DNA of 55,588 nt, from contig NZ_BCTW01000025.1 in the NCBI RefSeq assembly GCF_001590965.1, positions 1 through 55,588 of the forward strand. Direction: 5' to 3'. Every line of letters starts with the position of its first letter. Position 1 is the stretch's first letter. The DNA is from Novosphingobium lentum NBRC 107847. GTDB lineage: Bacteria > Pseudomonadota > Alphaproteobacteria > Sphingomonadales > Sphingomonadaceae. Shown here piece by piece: positions 35,460 to 43,633 of the stretch. The notes below the pieces were generated by a model, which worked only from the letters and a program-made list of their open reading frames with translations, had not been told where the DNA came from and searched no databases. Both the position numbers and the translations under genes were made by a program.

Positions 35460-35669
35460 TCAGGGCACCGGGTCATGTCCGTGGCCGCCCCATGGGTGGC
35501 AGCGCAATAGACGCTTCACCGCCAGCCAGCCACCCTTAATCGCGCCATGCTTTTCCAGCGCTTCGACCGCATATTGCGAGCACGACGGCATGAACCGGCA
35601 TGACGGCGGCAGCACGCGCGAGGGCCCGAGTTGCCAGCCCCGCGCGATCAGGATCAGCACGCGCTTCAC
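35460..35669 (-). CDS. yidD: Membrane protein insertion efficiency factor YidD
   Basis: 69 residues, the usual size. It contains the family signature P-S-C-S-Q-Y-A-x-E-A followed by the C-H-P-W-G-G-x-G-x-D-P-V-P end. The GTG at 35669 overlaps the rnpA stop (GTGA). It assists YidC-dependent insertion, by family knowledge. Confidence 0.95.
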   Translation of the reverse strand: MKRVLILIARGWQLGPSRVLPPSCRFMPSCSQYAVEALEKHGAIKGGWLAVKRLLRCHPWGGHGHDPVP

Positions 35670-36091
35670 GGGCGTTTGCCCTTGGCATTGCGCGGTTGCC
35701 GGGGCTTGCGCGGGGCATCGCCCTTGCCCGACTTCGCCCGGTCGAGCGCCTCGGCCAATTCGCCGCGCAAGGCGGCAAAATCGCGCTCGATCCCGCCTTC
35801 GCGGCCGATCAGCACATGGTCGGCACCCGCGATCCCGGCGGTGGGCAGCGCATCACGCAACAGCGCGCGGAAACGCCGCTTCATGCGGTTGCGGACCACC
35901 GCATTGCCGATCTTCTTGGTCACGGTCACGCCGAAGCGGATGGCGCCATCGGGCGAGGCATCGCGGCGGACAAGCAGAACGAAACCGGGCCTTGCCACGC
36001 GCAAGCCCCGGTTGGCAGCCAGAAAATCGGACCGGTTGCGCAACGTCGCGATCGGCACCCCGGCATCAGCCACGGGACCGGTCGCCAGCAT
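35666..36091 (-). CDS. rnpA: Ribonuclease P protein component
   Basis: Protein subunit of RNase P, which matures tRNA 5' ends. 141 residues; the RNA-binding motif R-N-R-M-K-R-R-F-R is present (about 67-75). The C-terminal basic, Pro-rich extension (about 122-141) is longer than in E. coli. It overlaps yidD by four bases and starts 20 bases after rpmH. Confidence 0.95.
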   Translation of the reverse strand: MLATGPVADAGVPIATLRNRSDFLAANRGLRVARPGFVLLVRRDASPDGAIRFGVTVTKKIGNAVVRNRMKRRFRALLRDALPTAGIAGADHVLIGREGGIERDFAALRGELAEALDRAKSGKGDAPRKPRQPRNAKGKRP

Positions 36092-36111
36092 CGCGCCGGC
36101 CGCCGTTTCGA

Positions 36112-36246
36112 TCAGGCCGAGAGCTTGTTGCGGCCGCGGGCGCGGCGGGCGCGCAGGATCTTGCGACCACCGGGCGTTGCGCTGCGCGTACGGAACCCAT
36201 GGCGGCGGGCGCGCACGAGGTTGCTGGGCTGGAAAGTGCGCTTCAT
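36112..36246 (-). CDS. rpmH: 50S ribosomal protein L34
   Basis: 44 residues, starting M-K-R-T-F-Q-P-S-N-L and highly basic, as in every L34. ATG 36246 is fixed by this conserved N-terminus; AGAAG lies upstream. First gene of the rpmH-rnpA-yidD-yidC-engB operon. Confidence 0.98.
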   Translation of the reverse strand: MKRTFQPSNLVRARRHGFRTRSATPGGRKILRARRARGRNKLSA

Positions 36247-36353
36247 CGCTATTCGCTCTTCTTGACTAACGCCGCGCCGGCACCGGATTGGGACTTGCGC
36301 GAAACAAACAACACGGCGTCGCCGCAAGCGACGGGCCGGGAATCAGGTTGCCG

Positions 36354-36382
36354 CCGATAAGCCAGAGCGGATCAAACGTCAA
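36354..36382 (-). promoter_or_regulatory. Candidate promoter of the rpmH operon
   Basis: On the minus strand TTGACG (36382-36377), a 17-base spacer, and TATCGG (36359-36354). A start near 36346 would give a leader of about 100 bases before rpmH. The -35 is good and the -10 moderate. Confidence 0.45.
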
Positions 36383-36452
36383 CCGCGACGGGCTACGGGC
36401 GACGTCAGCGGTCATATTGCCGCCCCCCATCCTTTTGTATAGGCGTCGCCGC

Positions 36453-37766
36453 ATGGCAGCCGCAAACGACCAGGCAAGTGCGGCGCGTTGGCGTCTGTGG
36501 CGCAGCGGCCCCCACATCCCCAGCCTGCTGCTGTTCGTGATCGTGGCGATCGCGCTGCTGGGCACCGCGATCGCGATCCTGACCACGGTCGAGGCGGAGC
36601 GCGTCGAACGCCAGCAGGTCGAACGGACCAGCGCGGCGATCGCCTCGCTCAACGACATCATGCGCGCGACGATGAACGGCGAGACCGCGCAGCGCGGCTA
36701 TTTCATCACGATCGACGAACGCTACCTCGAACCGTATTACTATGGCCGCAGCCGCTATCGGCCTGCGCTCGATCGGCTGAAACAGCTGCTCGGGACCCAG
36801 CTGTCGCCTGAGCAGCGCGATCTGGTGGCCGAGATCGAGCGCGTCGGCGACGCCAAGTGGGCCGAACTCGACGGCACCATTTCGCAGGTCCGGCAGGGCC
36901 AGATAATCGCTGCGCACAACCGCATCCTCAGCGACGAAGGCCAGCTGGCCATGCTGGCGCTGCGCAACGCGGTCGGCCGGTTGCAGGCGATCGAAGACCG
37001 CAGCCTGGCGACATCGCGATCGCGCAGCGCTGCGGCCGAAGCCCGCCTGCTGCCGGCGCTGGCCGCGCTGTTCGTGGTGATCGTGGCGGCGCTGGGGCTG
37101 GGGCTGTGGCAGGTCACGCGCACTGCCCGCGCCGAAGCCGCCGCCGCCAACGCGGCCACCATCGCCGAAGCGCGCGACCGTGCCGACCTGCTGGCGCGCG
37201 AACTGAACCACCGGGTCAAGAACCTGTTCGCGGTGATCCTGGCGATCGTGCGCATGACCGGCAAGGGCGACATGGCCGCCAAGCCCGTGATCGACCGCAT
37301 TACCAACCGCCTGCAGGCGCTGGTCACCGCGCACGAAGTCAGCCAGGGCGCGCCTGACCGCCCGGTGGTGGACCTGGCCGAGCTCGTCGCGACCGCGATC
37401 GCGCCCTACCGGTCGGACAGCGAGCGGTGCGAGCTCGACGGCGGCCGACTGATCCTGTCGGCGCGGCTGGCGGTGCCGATCGGGCTGGTGCTGCACGAAC
37501 TGGTGACCAACGCGGTGAAGTACGGCGCGTGGGCCAAGCCCGGCGGGCTGCTCAAGGTCAGCTGGCGCGAGAGCGGCGGCCGCGTGCGGCTCGACTGGGA
37601 GGAACTGTGCGAGGCCGGCGAGTGGTCGGGCGAGCAGGCCGATGCCCGCGAAGGCTTCGGCTCCATGCTGATCCGCAGCTCCGCCCAGCAGCTGGGCGGT
37701 ACGATCGACCGCAGCTTCGGCACACGCGGCGTGGTGGTGCGGATCGACTTTCCGGCGGAAGCGTAA
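36453..37766 (+). CDS. HWE-family sensor histidine kinase with CHASE3-like domain
   Basis: 437 residues. A membrane segment (about 24-46), an extracytoplasmic helical CHASE3-like domain (about 47-195), a second membrane segment (about 205-225), then a kinase domain with the phosphoacceptor His at 253 in E-L-N-H-R-V-K-N-L, and the ATP-binding N-box H-E-L-V-T-N-A-V-K-Y-G-A (about 350). The H-R-V-K-N and W-R-E-S features place it in the HWE/HisKA_2 group, common in alphaproteobacteria and often linked to the general stress response. No response regulator is adjacent. Divergent from rpmH. Confidence 0.9.
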   Translation: MAAANDQASAARWRLWRSGPHIPSLLLFVIVAIALLGTAIAILTTVEAERVERQQVERTSAAIASLNDIMRATMNGETAQRGYFITIDERYLEPYYYGRSRYRPALDRLKQLLGTQLSPEQRDLVAEIERVGDAKWAELDGTISQVRQGQIIAAHNRILSDEGQLAMLALRNAVGRLQAIEDRSLATSRSRSAAAEARLLPALAALFVVIVAALGLGLWQVTRTARAEAAAANAATIAEARDRADLLARELNHRVKNLFAVILAIVRMTGKGDMAAKPVIDRITNRLQALVTAHEVSQGAPDRPVVDLAELVATAIAPYRSDSERCELDGGRLILSARLAVPIGLVLHELVTNAVKYGAWAKPGGLLKVSWRESGGRVRLDWEELCEAGEWSGEQADAREGFGSMLIRSSAQQLGGTIDRSFGTRGVVVRIDFPAEA

Positions 37767-37775
37767 ACACCTGCG

Positions 37776-37855
37776 CTCCCGCGAAGGCGGGAGTCTCGGG
37801 CGGCAGCGCAGACCAGTTGTGCTTGCAGGCCTAAGGTCCCCGCCTTCGCGGGGAC
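37776..37855. repeat. REP-like hairpin doublet, copy 1
   Basis: Two inverted hairpins: CTCCCGC-GAAG-GCGGGAG (37776-37793) and GTCCCCGC-CTTC-GCGGGGAC (37836-37855), about 42 bases apart. Each has a perfect stem and the same tetraloop in opposite orientations. It lies between the convergent kinase and Cdc48 genes. A second copy of this architecture is at 45744-45820. Confidence 0.85.
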
Positions 37856-37948
37856 GCACATCGGGGCGAGTCCCTTTTCCCGTCTCGCAGCTAGCGCGGG
37901 TGACCAGCGCCAGCTGATCCCGATCAACGCATCCTGACCTTCACCCCA

Positions 37949-40273
37949 TCACCCATGCTTCGCATCGCGGGTCGAGCTGACCATGCCGGGGACGATGAAG
38001 CCCAGCGGGCCGGGTTCCATCGCACGGCGTTTGAGCTCGCCCTTCATCTTGCCGTATTCCTCTTCCATCTCGGGCGTGACCGTGGCGCGGCTGTCCTCCA
38101 GCGCGTCCTCGAAATCGGCGCGGGTCACCTGGCTGACCGCGCCGCCGTCGCGCCGGATCGCGGCAAGGCCGGCGCGGCGCACCACGTCTTCCAGATCCGC
38201 GCCGGTGAAGCGTTCGGTGCGCGCCGCGATGATCGCCAGATCGACGTCGCCCGCCAATGGCATCTGCTTGGTGTGGATGCCCAGGATGCGCAGTCGCCCC
38301 GCCTCGCCCGGCGTGCCGACATAGACCAGCTCGTCGAAGCGGCCGGGGCGCAGCAGCGCCGGATCGACCAGGTTGGGGCGGTTGGTCGCGCCGATCAGCA
38401 CCACCGACTGCAGTTCTTCCAGCCCGTCCATTTCGGCCAGGATGGTGTTGACGACGCGCGCGGTCGCCTGCGGTTCGCTGGCACCGCTGCCGCGTGCGGG
38501 CACCAGGCTGTCGATCTCGTCGATGAACACGATGCACGGCGCAACCTGCCGCGCGCGGGCAAACAGCCGGGCGATCTGCTGTTCGCTTTCGCCGTACCAT
38601 TTGCTGAGCAGGTCGGACGACTTGATCGCGATGAAGTTGGCTTCCGCCTCTTTCGCCACCGCCTTGGCGAGCAGCGTCTTGCCCGTGCCCGGCGGGCCAT
38701 AGAGCAGGAAGCCCTTGGCCGGGCGGATGCCCAGCCGGTGGAACGCCTCGGGGTTCTTCAGCGGCAGTTCGACGCCTTCGCGCAGCTTCTCCTGCGCCTC
38801 GTCCAGCCCGCCGATGTCGGCCCAGCCCACGGTCGGCGCCTGCACCATCACTTCGCGCATGGCGCTCGGCTGCACGCGCTTGAGCGCACCGATGAAATCG
38901 TCGCGTTCCACCCGCAGCGCGTCGAGCACTTCGGGCGGGATGGTCTGCTGGTCGAAATCGAGCTTGGGCATGATCCGCCGCACCGCGTCGATCGCCGCCT
39001 CGCGCGTCAGTGCGGCCAGGTCCGCGCCGACGAAGCCGTGCGTGGTGCGCGCCAGTTCCTGCAAATCCACGCCATCGCCCAGCGGCATGCCGCGGGTGTG
39101 GATGCCCAGGATCTCGCGCCGGCCGCTTTCATCGGGCACGCCGACCACGATCTCGCGGTCGAACCGGCCGGGCCGGCGCAATGCCTCATCGATCGCGTCG
39201 GGGCGGTTGGTGGCGGCGATGACCACGAGATTGGAGCGCGACTGCAGCCCGTCCATCAGCGTCAGCAGCTGCGCGACGAGGCGCTTTTCCGCCTCGCCGT
39301 GCACCTGGTCGCGCTTGGGCGCGATCGAATCGATCTCGTCGATAAAGATGATCGCGGGCGCGTTCTTGGTCGCTTCCTCGAACACTTCGCGCAGGCGCTT
39401 TTCGCTTTCGCCATAAGCAGAACCCATGATTTCCGGGCCGTTGATGACGAAGAAGTTGGCGTCGCTTTCGCTCGCCACCGCGCGCGCCAGCCGGGTCTTG
39501 CCGGTGCCCGGCGGGCCGTGCAGCAGCACACCCTTCGGCGGATCGACGCCCAGCCGGGTGAACAGTTCGGGATAGCGCAGCGGCAGCTCGACCATCTCGC
39601 GCAGCTGCTTGATCGTGTCGCCCATCCCGCCGACATCGTCATAATTCACGTCGGCGCGGCCATCGCGCGGGTCCTCGAACTCGGCGCGCAGCTCGACTTC
39701 GGTGTTCTCGTCGATGTGGACGATGCCCTTGGGCATGGTCGAGACCACCGACAGGCGGATCTGGGTCAGCGCGAACGCCGGCGCGTTGAGCATCTGGCGC
39801 AGTTGCGGCGGCATGTTGTCGCGATCGACCTGCTGCTGGCCGGCGGTGGCGACCAGATCGCCGGTCACCAGCGGGCGGCCGAAGAAGTTGCGCTTCAGCG
39901 CCACCGCCGGGCCCTGCAAGCGCAGCTCGCGCTGCGCGGGCGCGAACACCACGCGTTGTGCCGGGCGCGATTCGATGCGGCGGATCTCGACATGCTCGCC
40001 CGAACCGACTTGCGCGTTGGCGCGCTGCAACCCGTCGAGCCGGATCAACTGGAGCCCTTCGTCCTCGGGATAGGGCAGCACCGCGCGCGCGGCGGTGGAA
40101 CGCTTGCCGATGATTTCGATGATATCGCCCTCGGTCACGCCGATCTGCGCCATGATCTGGCGGCCGATCCGGGCGATGCCGTGGCCGCTTTCTTCCTGGC
40201 GCGCGCCCGCCACCTGCAGGCGCGCGGTCTTGCCTGCCGTCGCGGTGTCGATCGCCGTGCTCGCGTCTGCCAT
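37949..40273 (-). CDS. Cdc48/VAT-type double AAA+ ATPase
   Basis: 774 residues. An N-terminal double-psi-barrel-like domain (about 15-190), then two AAA+ modules. D1: Walker A G-P-P-G-T-G-K-T at 253-260 and Walker B D-E at 312-313. D2: Walker A at 526-533, Walker B D-E at 585-586. Both have R-P-G-R-F-D downstream. Overall similarity to archaeal VAT/eukaryotic p97 is strong; in those the hexamer unfolds proteins. Cdc48 homologues are known in some alphaproteobacteria, but their role is unclear. All nucleotide-binding motifs are intact, so it should be active. A promoter-like sequence precedes it. Confidence 0.93.
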   Translation of the reverse strand: MADASTAIDTATAGKTARLQVAGARQEESGHGIARIGRQIMAQIGVTEGDIIEIIGKRSTAARAVLPYPEDEGLQLIRLDGLQRANAQVGSGEHVEIRRIESRPAQRVVFAPAQRELRLQGPAVALKRNFFGRPLVTGDLVATAGQQQVDRDNMPPQLRQMLNAPAFALTQIRLSVVSTMPKGIVHIDENTEVELRAEFEDPRDGRADVNYDDVGGMGDTIKQLREMVELPLRYPELFTRLGVDPPKGVLLHGPPGTGKTRLARAVASESDANFFVINGPEIMGSAYGESEKRLREVFEEATKNAPAIIFIDEIDSIAPKRDQVHGEAEKRLVAQLLTLMDGLQSRSNLVVIAATNRPDAIDEALRRPGRFDREIVVGVPDESGRREILGIHTRGMPLGDGVDLQELARTTHGFVGADLAALTREAAIDAVRRIMPKLDFDQQTIPPEVLDALRVERDDFIGALKRVQPSAMREVMVQAPTVGWADIGGLDEAQEKLREGVELPLKNPEAFHRLGIRPAKGFLLYGPPGTGKTLLAKAVAKEAEANFIAIKSSDLLSKWYGESEQQIARLFARARQVAPCIVFIDEIDSLVPARGSGASEPQATARVVNTILAEMDGLEELQSVVLIGATNRPNLVDPALLRPGRFDELVYVGTPGEAGRLRILGIHTKQMPLAGDVDLAIIAARTERFTGADLEDVVRRAGLAAIRRDGGAVSQVTRADFEDALEDSRATVTPEMEEEYGKMKGELKRRAMEPGPLGFIVPGMVSSTRDAKHG

Positions 40274-40310
40274 GGGCTGTCCCGTCCGTGTTCAGTGATT
40301 GCGTAAAGCG

Positions 40311-40339
40311 AAGCTAGGAACTGGTCGGCGACTTTGCAA
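40311..40339 (-). promoter_or_regulatory. Candidate promoter of the Cdc48-like gene
   Basis: TTGCAA (40339-40334), a 17-base spacer, TAGCTT (40316-40311) on the minus strand, 38 bases before the ATG at 40273. The -10 is weak. Confidence 0.35.
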
Positions 40340-40430
40340 ACGGCTGGGCCATTGCGGGCGCCGGCAGCCGGGCCGCTCATCGTCCGACAGCCTAACGCTG
40401 GGGCGACCCGTGGGTGCCGGAACGCAGGAC

Positions 40431-40463
40431 AAAAAAAGGCCTGGTCGTTTCCGACCAGGCCTT
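40431..40463 (-). terminator. Strong rho-independent terminator on the minus strand
   Basis: A 12-bp perfect stem, AAGGCCTGGTCG (40436-40447) with CGACCAGGCCTT (40452-40463), loop TTTC, followed on the minus strand by seven T (complement of A at 40431-40437). It ends transcripts from the 40579 gene or of a small RNA between them. Confidence 0.92.
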
Positions 40464-40550
40464 GGAAGTTTTGGGAGAGGATGCCTGAAAGGCCATTTTG
40501 ATATGCTCCCACCCCCATTATTGTGCAAGTGCGAAATAGGTAATCGTAGT
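40431..40550 (-). ncRNA. Possible small RNA or structured 3' UTR
   Basis: The gene-free stretch 40274-40578 contains, on the minus strand, an outer stem TGGGAG/CTCCCA near 40470-40510 with an inner GCCT/AGGC hairpin, and then a strong U-tailed terminator. A C-rich segment that could pair with Shine-Dalgarno sites lies just before the terminator. The 5' end is unknown and no clear promoter was found, so it could be simply the 3' UTR of the methyltransferase-like gene. Confidence 0.3.
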
Positions 40551-40578
40551 TGCAGTTTACGCAATTCAGGGCCTGAAT

Positions 40579-41349
40579 CTACGCAGGTCTGCGAAATTTG
40601 AGCACGAAGCGGTCGGTCTTTCCGCGCACGGAGGGATCGAAAACGTTGGCAGTGTGCTGATCTTCGCTGCGGTGCAGCACGTCGGTTTGCCCCACGAACA
40701 CAAATCCTGCTTTTTCAAGGTCGGCGCGCACGCGTGCCGGATCGATGCGGTGGAACTTCTCGACCACCTCGCGCGGATCGCCCGCCGGGCCGACGTGATC
40801 GGCGATCACCACCATCCCGCCCGGCTTCACCGCCGCGAACCAGCCGCGCAGCACCGCATCGACATCGAGCAGCGGGTGGTGGAACTTTTCGGAGACGAAA
40901 TAGAGGTCGTGGTATTCCAGATGCGCGAAAATCGCATCGACGCTGCGCGGCGCCAGCGCCATCTGGTCGTACGGCGCGACCAGCGGCAGGACGTTGGCGT
41001 GGGCTTGTGCGACCGCACCGAGCGTTTCGGCCTTGAACCCGGTCGGCGGGACCATGGCATAGACGCGGCCCTTGGGCCCGACGACATCGGCGATCAGTTC
41101 GCTGTAGTATCCGCCGCCCGCGCCATAATCGGCCACGACGTCGCCACGCCTGAATCCGGCGAAATCGAGCACGGCGGCGGGCATCCGCCCCTCGTCAAGC
41201 GTGCGGTTGGCCTCGCTGCGCGCCGGATCGGCCACGGCGCACGCATCGTCTGCCGGGCTGGCGATGGCGGGGGCTGAGGCCAGTCCAGCCGTGGCCAGCG
41301 CGGCGAAGCCCGCGAGCCCGAGCAACTTTCGTCTGATGTTCGTCGTCAC
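40579..41349 (-). CDS. Exported SAM-methyltransferase-like protein
   Basis: 256 residues with a twin-Arg-containing, hydrophobic N-terminal signal (residues 1-31, ending P-A-I-A-S) and then a class I methyltransferase fold with the motif V-V-A-D-Y-G-A-G-G-G-Y-Y-S-E (about 70-83). GTG 41349 has GGGGAG eight bases upstream and gives the signal peptide; longer frames upstream have no such site. It is odd that a SAM-binding domain is apparently sent out of the cytoplasm; the gene may encode a non-methylating homologue. Ends 116 bases before a strong terminator. Confidence 0.8.
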   Translation of the reverse strand: MTTNIRRKLLGLAGFAALATAGLASAPAIASPADDACAVADPARSEANRTLDEGRMPAAVLDFAGFRRGDVVADYGAGGGYYSELIADVVGPKGRVYAMVPPTGFKAETLGAVAQAHANVLPLVAPYDQMALAPRSVDAIFAHLEYHDLYFVSEKFHHPLLDVDAVLRGWFAAVKPGGMVVIADHVGPAGDPREVVEKFHRIDPARVRADLEKAGFVFVGQTDVLHRSEDQHTANVFDPSVRGKTDRFVLKFRRPA

Positions 41350-41425
41350 GGCGCACACTCCCCGCATGGCTGGTTGATACCTGCCAGTCTGATGCCTGCC
41401 AAGCTTATGCATACCAGTCTGGGGA

Positions 41426-41893
41426 TCAACCGCCGCCGGCGCAACCGCGCTGCACGTCGGGACCGATTTCGCGCGTGGCGGTGTAGGCCCAGACTTTGTC
41501 CTCCTGGCCATCGCTGCACGGCCCCGCTGCCAGCGTCAGCAGGATCGGCTTGCCGTCGATCGACCCGGCGTAGGCGACGGTGTCGCGCGTGGCTGTGCGC
41601 TTCACCGCGATGCGCGTGCCCTGCGGAAAGTCGCGGGTGATGTACATGAGGAAGCCGCCATCGATCTTCGCCGACCAGTCGGGCGCCGTGCCGCGAGCAG
41701 TGAGACGCGCGGGGGGATCGATCGGCGCGGGCGCAGGCGTGGGCGTGGCGGTCGGCAAGGTTGGGGCGGCAGGCTGGGCAGCGGCGACGTTGGCGGCTTC
41801 ATGGCTGGCGGCCGGTTCTGTGCGATCACAGGCGGCCAGCGAAACGCTGATCAGACCGGCGACAAGGACGTGACAAGGTGCTCGTTTCAGCAT
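41426..41893 (-). CDS. Lipoprotein of unknown function
   Basis: 155 residues with a lipobox L-A-A-C (about 19-22), a Pro/Ala/Thr-rich linker (about 30-62) and a compact C-terminal domain (about 65-155) with several Cys. ATG 41893 gives the lipoprotein signal. It resembles small periplasmic proteins of unknown role. It lies 41 bases after the universal stress protein gene on the same strand, so may share its FNR-type regulation. Confidence 0.75.
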   Translation of the reverse strand: MLKRAPCHVLVAGLISVSLAACDRTEPAASHEAANVAAAQPAAPTLPTATPTPAPAPIDPPARLTARGTAPDWSAKIDGGFLMYITRDFPQGTRIAVKRTATRDTVAYAGSIDGKPILLTLAAGPCSDGQEDKVWAYTATREIGPDVQRGCAGGG

Positions 41894-41934
41894 TGCGACC
41901 GTTCTCCAGCCCCCGTCTGCGGGCGGCTTAGCGG

Positions 41935-42720
41935 TCAATGCGCCAGGAGCAAAGCCCTGTCCGACTGGCCGAGCAGCGTGCGCGACACGCCGCCCAGCAG
42001 CAGTTCGCGCAACCGGCTGTGGCCATAGACACCCATCACCACCAGCCCGCAGTCCAGCGTGGCGGCGGTCTGCGCGATCACGCCCGCGACCGTTCCGCCG
42101 GCCCCGATCTGCGCATTGTGCAGTTCGGCGTGGATGTCGTGACGCGACAGATAGCGCAGCGCCTCGCCCGGATCGCTTTCGAGCCCGTCCTCACCCACGG
42201 CGAGCACATGGACCGCTGCCGCCAGTTTCAGCAGCGGCAGCGCCGCGCGCATCGCGTTGGCGGCCTCGCGCGATCCGTTCCACGCGATCAGCACGGTGCC
42301 GTCGAACGCGAGCAGCGGCTTGCCCCTGGGCACCGCCAGCACCGGGCAGCGCACGCCGATCGCGACTTCCTTCAGCGCCACATCGTCGATCCCCATCACG
42401 ATCACGTCGGCCAGCCGCGCCGCATCGCCCAGCGCCTCGACTCGATCCATGTCGGCGGTGGTGATATCGAACGGCACGTCCTGGTGGACCAGCCGTTCCT
42501 TGACCCGCACCGCCAGCGCGTCATCGTCTTCGCGCGCGACGCGAATAGCTTCGGCGGAGAGCGCCGGGCCGCCGAACGGCTCCCACGTCATCAACTGGCT
42601 CATCGGCGTGGCGATCAGCAGGCTGAGATGGCCGCGCGTCGCCCGCGCCAGCGCCAGCGCGGTCTCGAGCCGGTCGTCGAAGGCGGCCTGATGGTCTGCG
42701 GAGCATACGATCGATCGCAT
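41935..42720 (-). CDS. Universal stress protein, two-domain
   Basis: 261 residues made of two UspA-like halves (about 1-135 and 140-261). The second half has the nucleotide-binding G-V-Y-G-H-S-R-L-R-E-L and is the better conserved; the first half is degenerate. Two starts are possible: ATG 42720 or GTG 42726. The upstream region carries an FNR/FixK-type box at a good activating distance, so expression probably rises under low oxygen. Confidence 0.87.
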   Translation of the reverse strand: MRSIVCSADHQAAFDDRLETALALARATRGHLSLLIATPMSQLMTWEPFGGPALSAEAIRVAREDDDALAVRVKERLVHQDVPFDITTADMDRVEALGDAARLADVIVMGIDDVALKEVAIGVRCPVLAVPRGKPLLAFDGTVLIAWNGSREAANAMRAALPLLKLAAAVHVLAVGEDGLESDPGEALRYLSRHDIHAELHNAQIGAGGTVAGVIAQTAATLDCGLVVMGVYGHSRLRELLLGGVSRTLLGQSDRALLLAH

Positions 42721-42746
42721 AAGCACGGTTCCTTGTGGCTAAGTCC

Positions 42747-42787
42747 GTTATGGACCTGCTGCAGCGCCTGTCATTGACGTTGGTCAA
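42747..42787 (-). promoter_or_regulatory. FNR/FixK-type box and promoter of the universal stress protein gene
   Basis: TTGAC-GTTG-GTCAA at 42774-42787 matches the TTGAY-N4-RTCAA consensus of Crp/Fnr-family regulators. A -10-like CATAAC lies at 42752-42747 on the minus strand; a start near 42740 would place the box centre at about -41, the usual class II activator position. Confidence 0.5.
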
Positions 42788-42919
42788 CGAACGGCATCGC
42801 CACCGGGCATCAACGTCCGGGATCGCGTTTCGCCGCACGCGTGGCCGATCTGCCGCTTGCCCGGCCGCGATCGCGCGCTAAGGAAGCGGTGCAGCGCCGG
42901 CGCAGGAGCAGATGCAGGC

Positions 42920-43633
42920 ATGAATTTCGCGGCGGTGATCTTCGATTTCGGCGGAGTGATGACCAGTTCGCCGTTCGAGGCGTTCAACCGGCTCGAGGCC
43001 GAACTGGGCGCGCCCGCCGACTTCATCCGCCGCGTCAACACCGCCAACCCGCAGGACAACGCCTGGGCACGGCTGGAGCGCGGGCTCCTGTCACGCGCGG
43101 AATTCGCCGAAGCCTTCGCCACCGAATCGGCAGCGCTGGGCCACCGGATAGACGGCACGGCGGTGCTCGCCTGCCTGGCCGGTCGCTTGCGCCCCGGCAT
43201 GGTCCGCGCGCTCGACCGGCTGACCGACGCCGGCTACCGCATCGCCTGCATCACCAACAACGCGCCGTCTGGCCCCGGACAATCAGGACATGGTCCCGGC
43301 ATGGCGACCGACAGTGCGGCGGCAGACCTGCTTGCACCCGTGTTCGCGCGGTTCGAGCACGTGATCGAAAGCGCCAGGGCCGGGGTGCGCAAGCCCGATC
43401 CGGCGATCTACCGGATGATGTGCGACGCGCTGGGACTGGCGCCGCGCGATTGCGTCTATCTCGACGACCTGGGGATCAACTGCAAACCGGCGGCAACGCT
43501 GGGCATGCGCGCGATCAAGGTGACAGGCGAGGCGCAGGCGCTTAGAGACTTGTCAACGATTCTCGGGCTCGACCTGGGGACAGCGGACGCCGGTTCAATG
43601 ACGACGGGACCAAACACGATGGGGCACCAATGA
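42920..43633 (+). CDS. HAD-family hydrolase
   Basis: 237 residues with the HAD motifs: nucleophile D in F-D-F-G-G-V (residues 8-13), motif II T-N-N, the conserved Lys in K-P-D-P-A-I-Y, and motif IV Y-L-D-D-L-G-I-N. Resembles the phosphatase/haloacid-dehalogenase branch near epoxide-hydrolase N-domains. ATG 42920 has AGGAG upstream. Its stop overlaps the start of the CoA-transferase gene (ATGA), suggesting joint translation. Confidence 0.87.
   Translation: MNFAAVIFDFGGVMTSSPFEAFNRLEAELGAPADFIRRVNTANPQDNAWARLERGLLSRAEFAEAFATESAALGHRIDGTAVLACLAGRLRPGMVRALDRLTDAGYRIACITNNAPSGPGQSGHGPGMATDSAAADLLAPVFARFEHVIESARAGVRKPDPAIYRMMCDALGLAPRDCVYLDDLGINCKPAATLGMRAIKVTGEAQALRDLSTILGLDLGTADAGSMTTGPNTMGHQ

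Noticed and set aside
37955..40306. A 783-codon plus-strand frame opposite the Cdc48-like gene
   Set aside because: Antisense shadow; the minus-strand gene has all AAA+ motifs.
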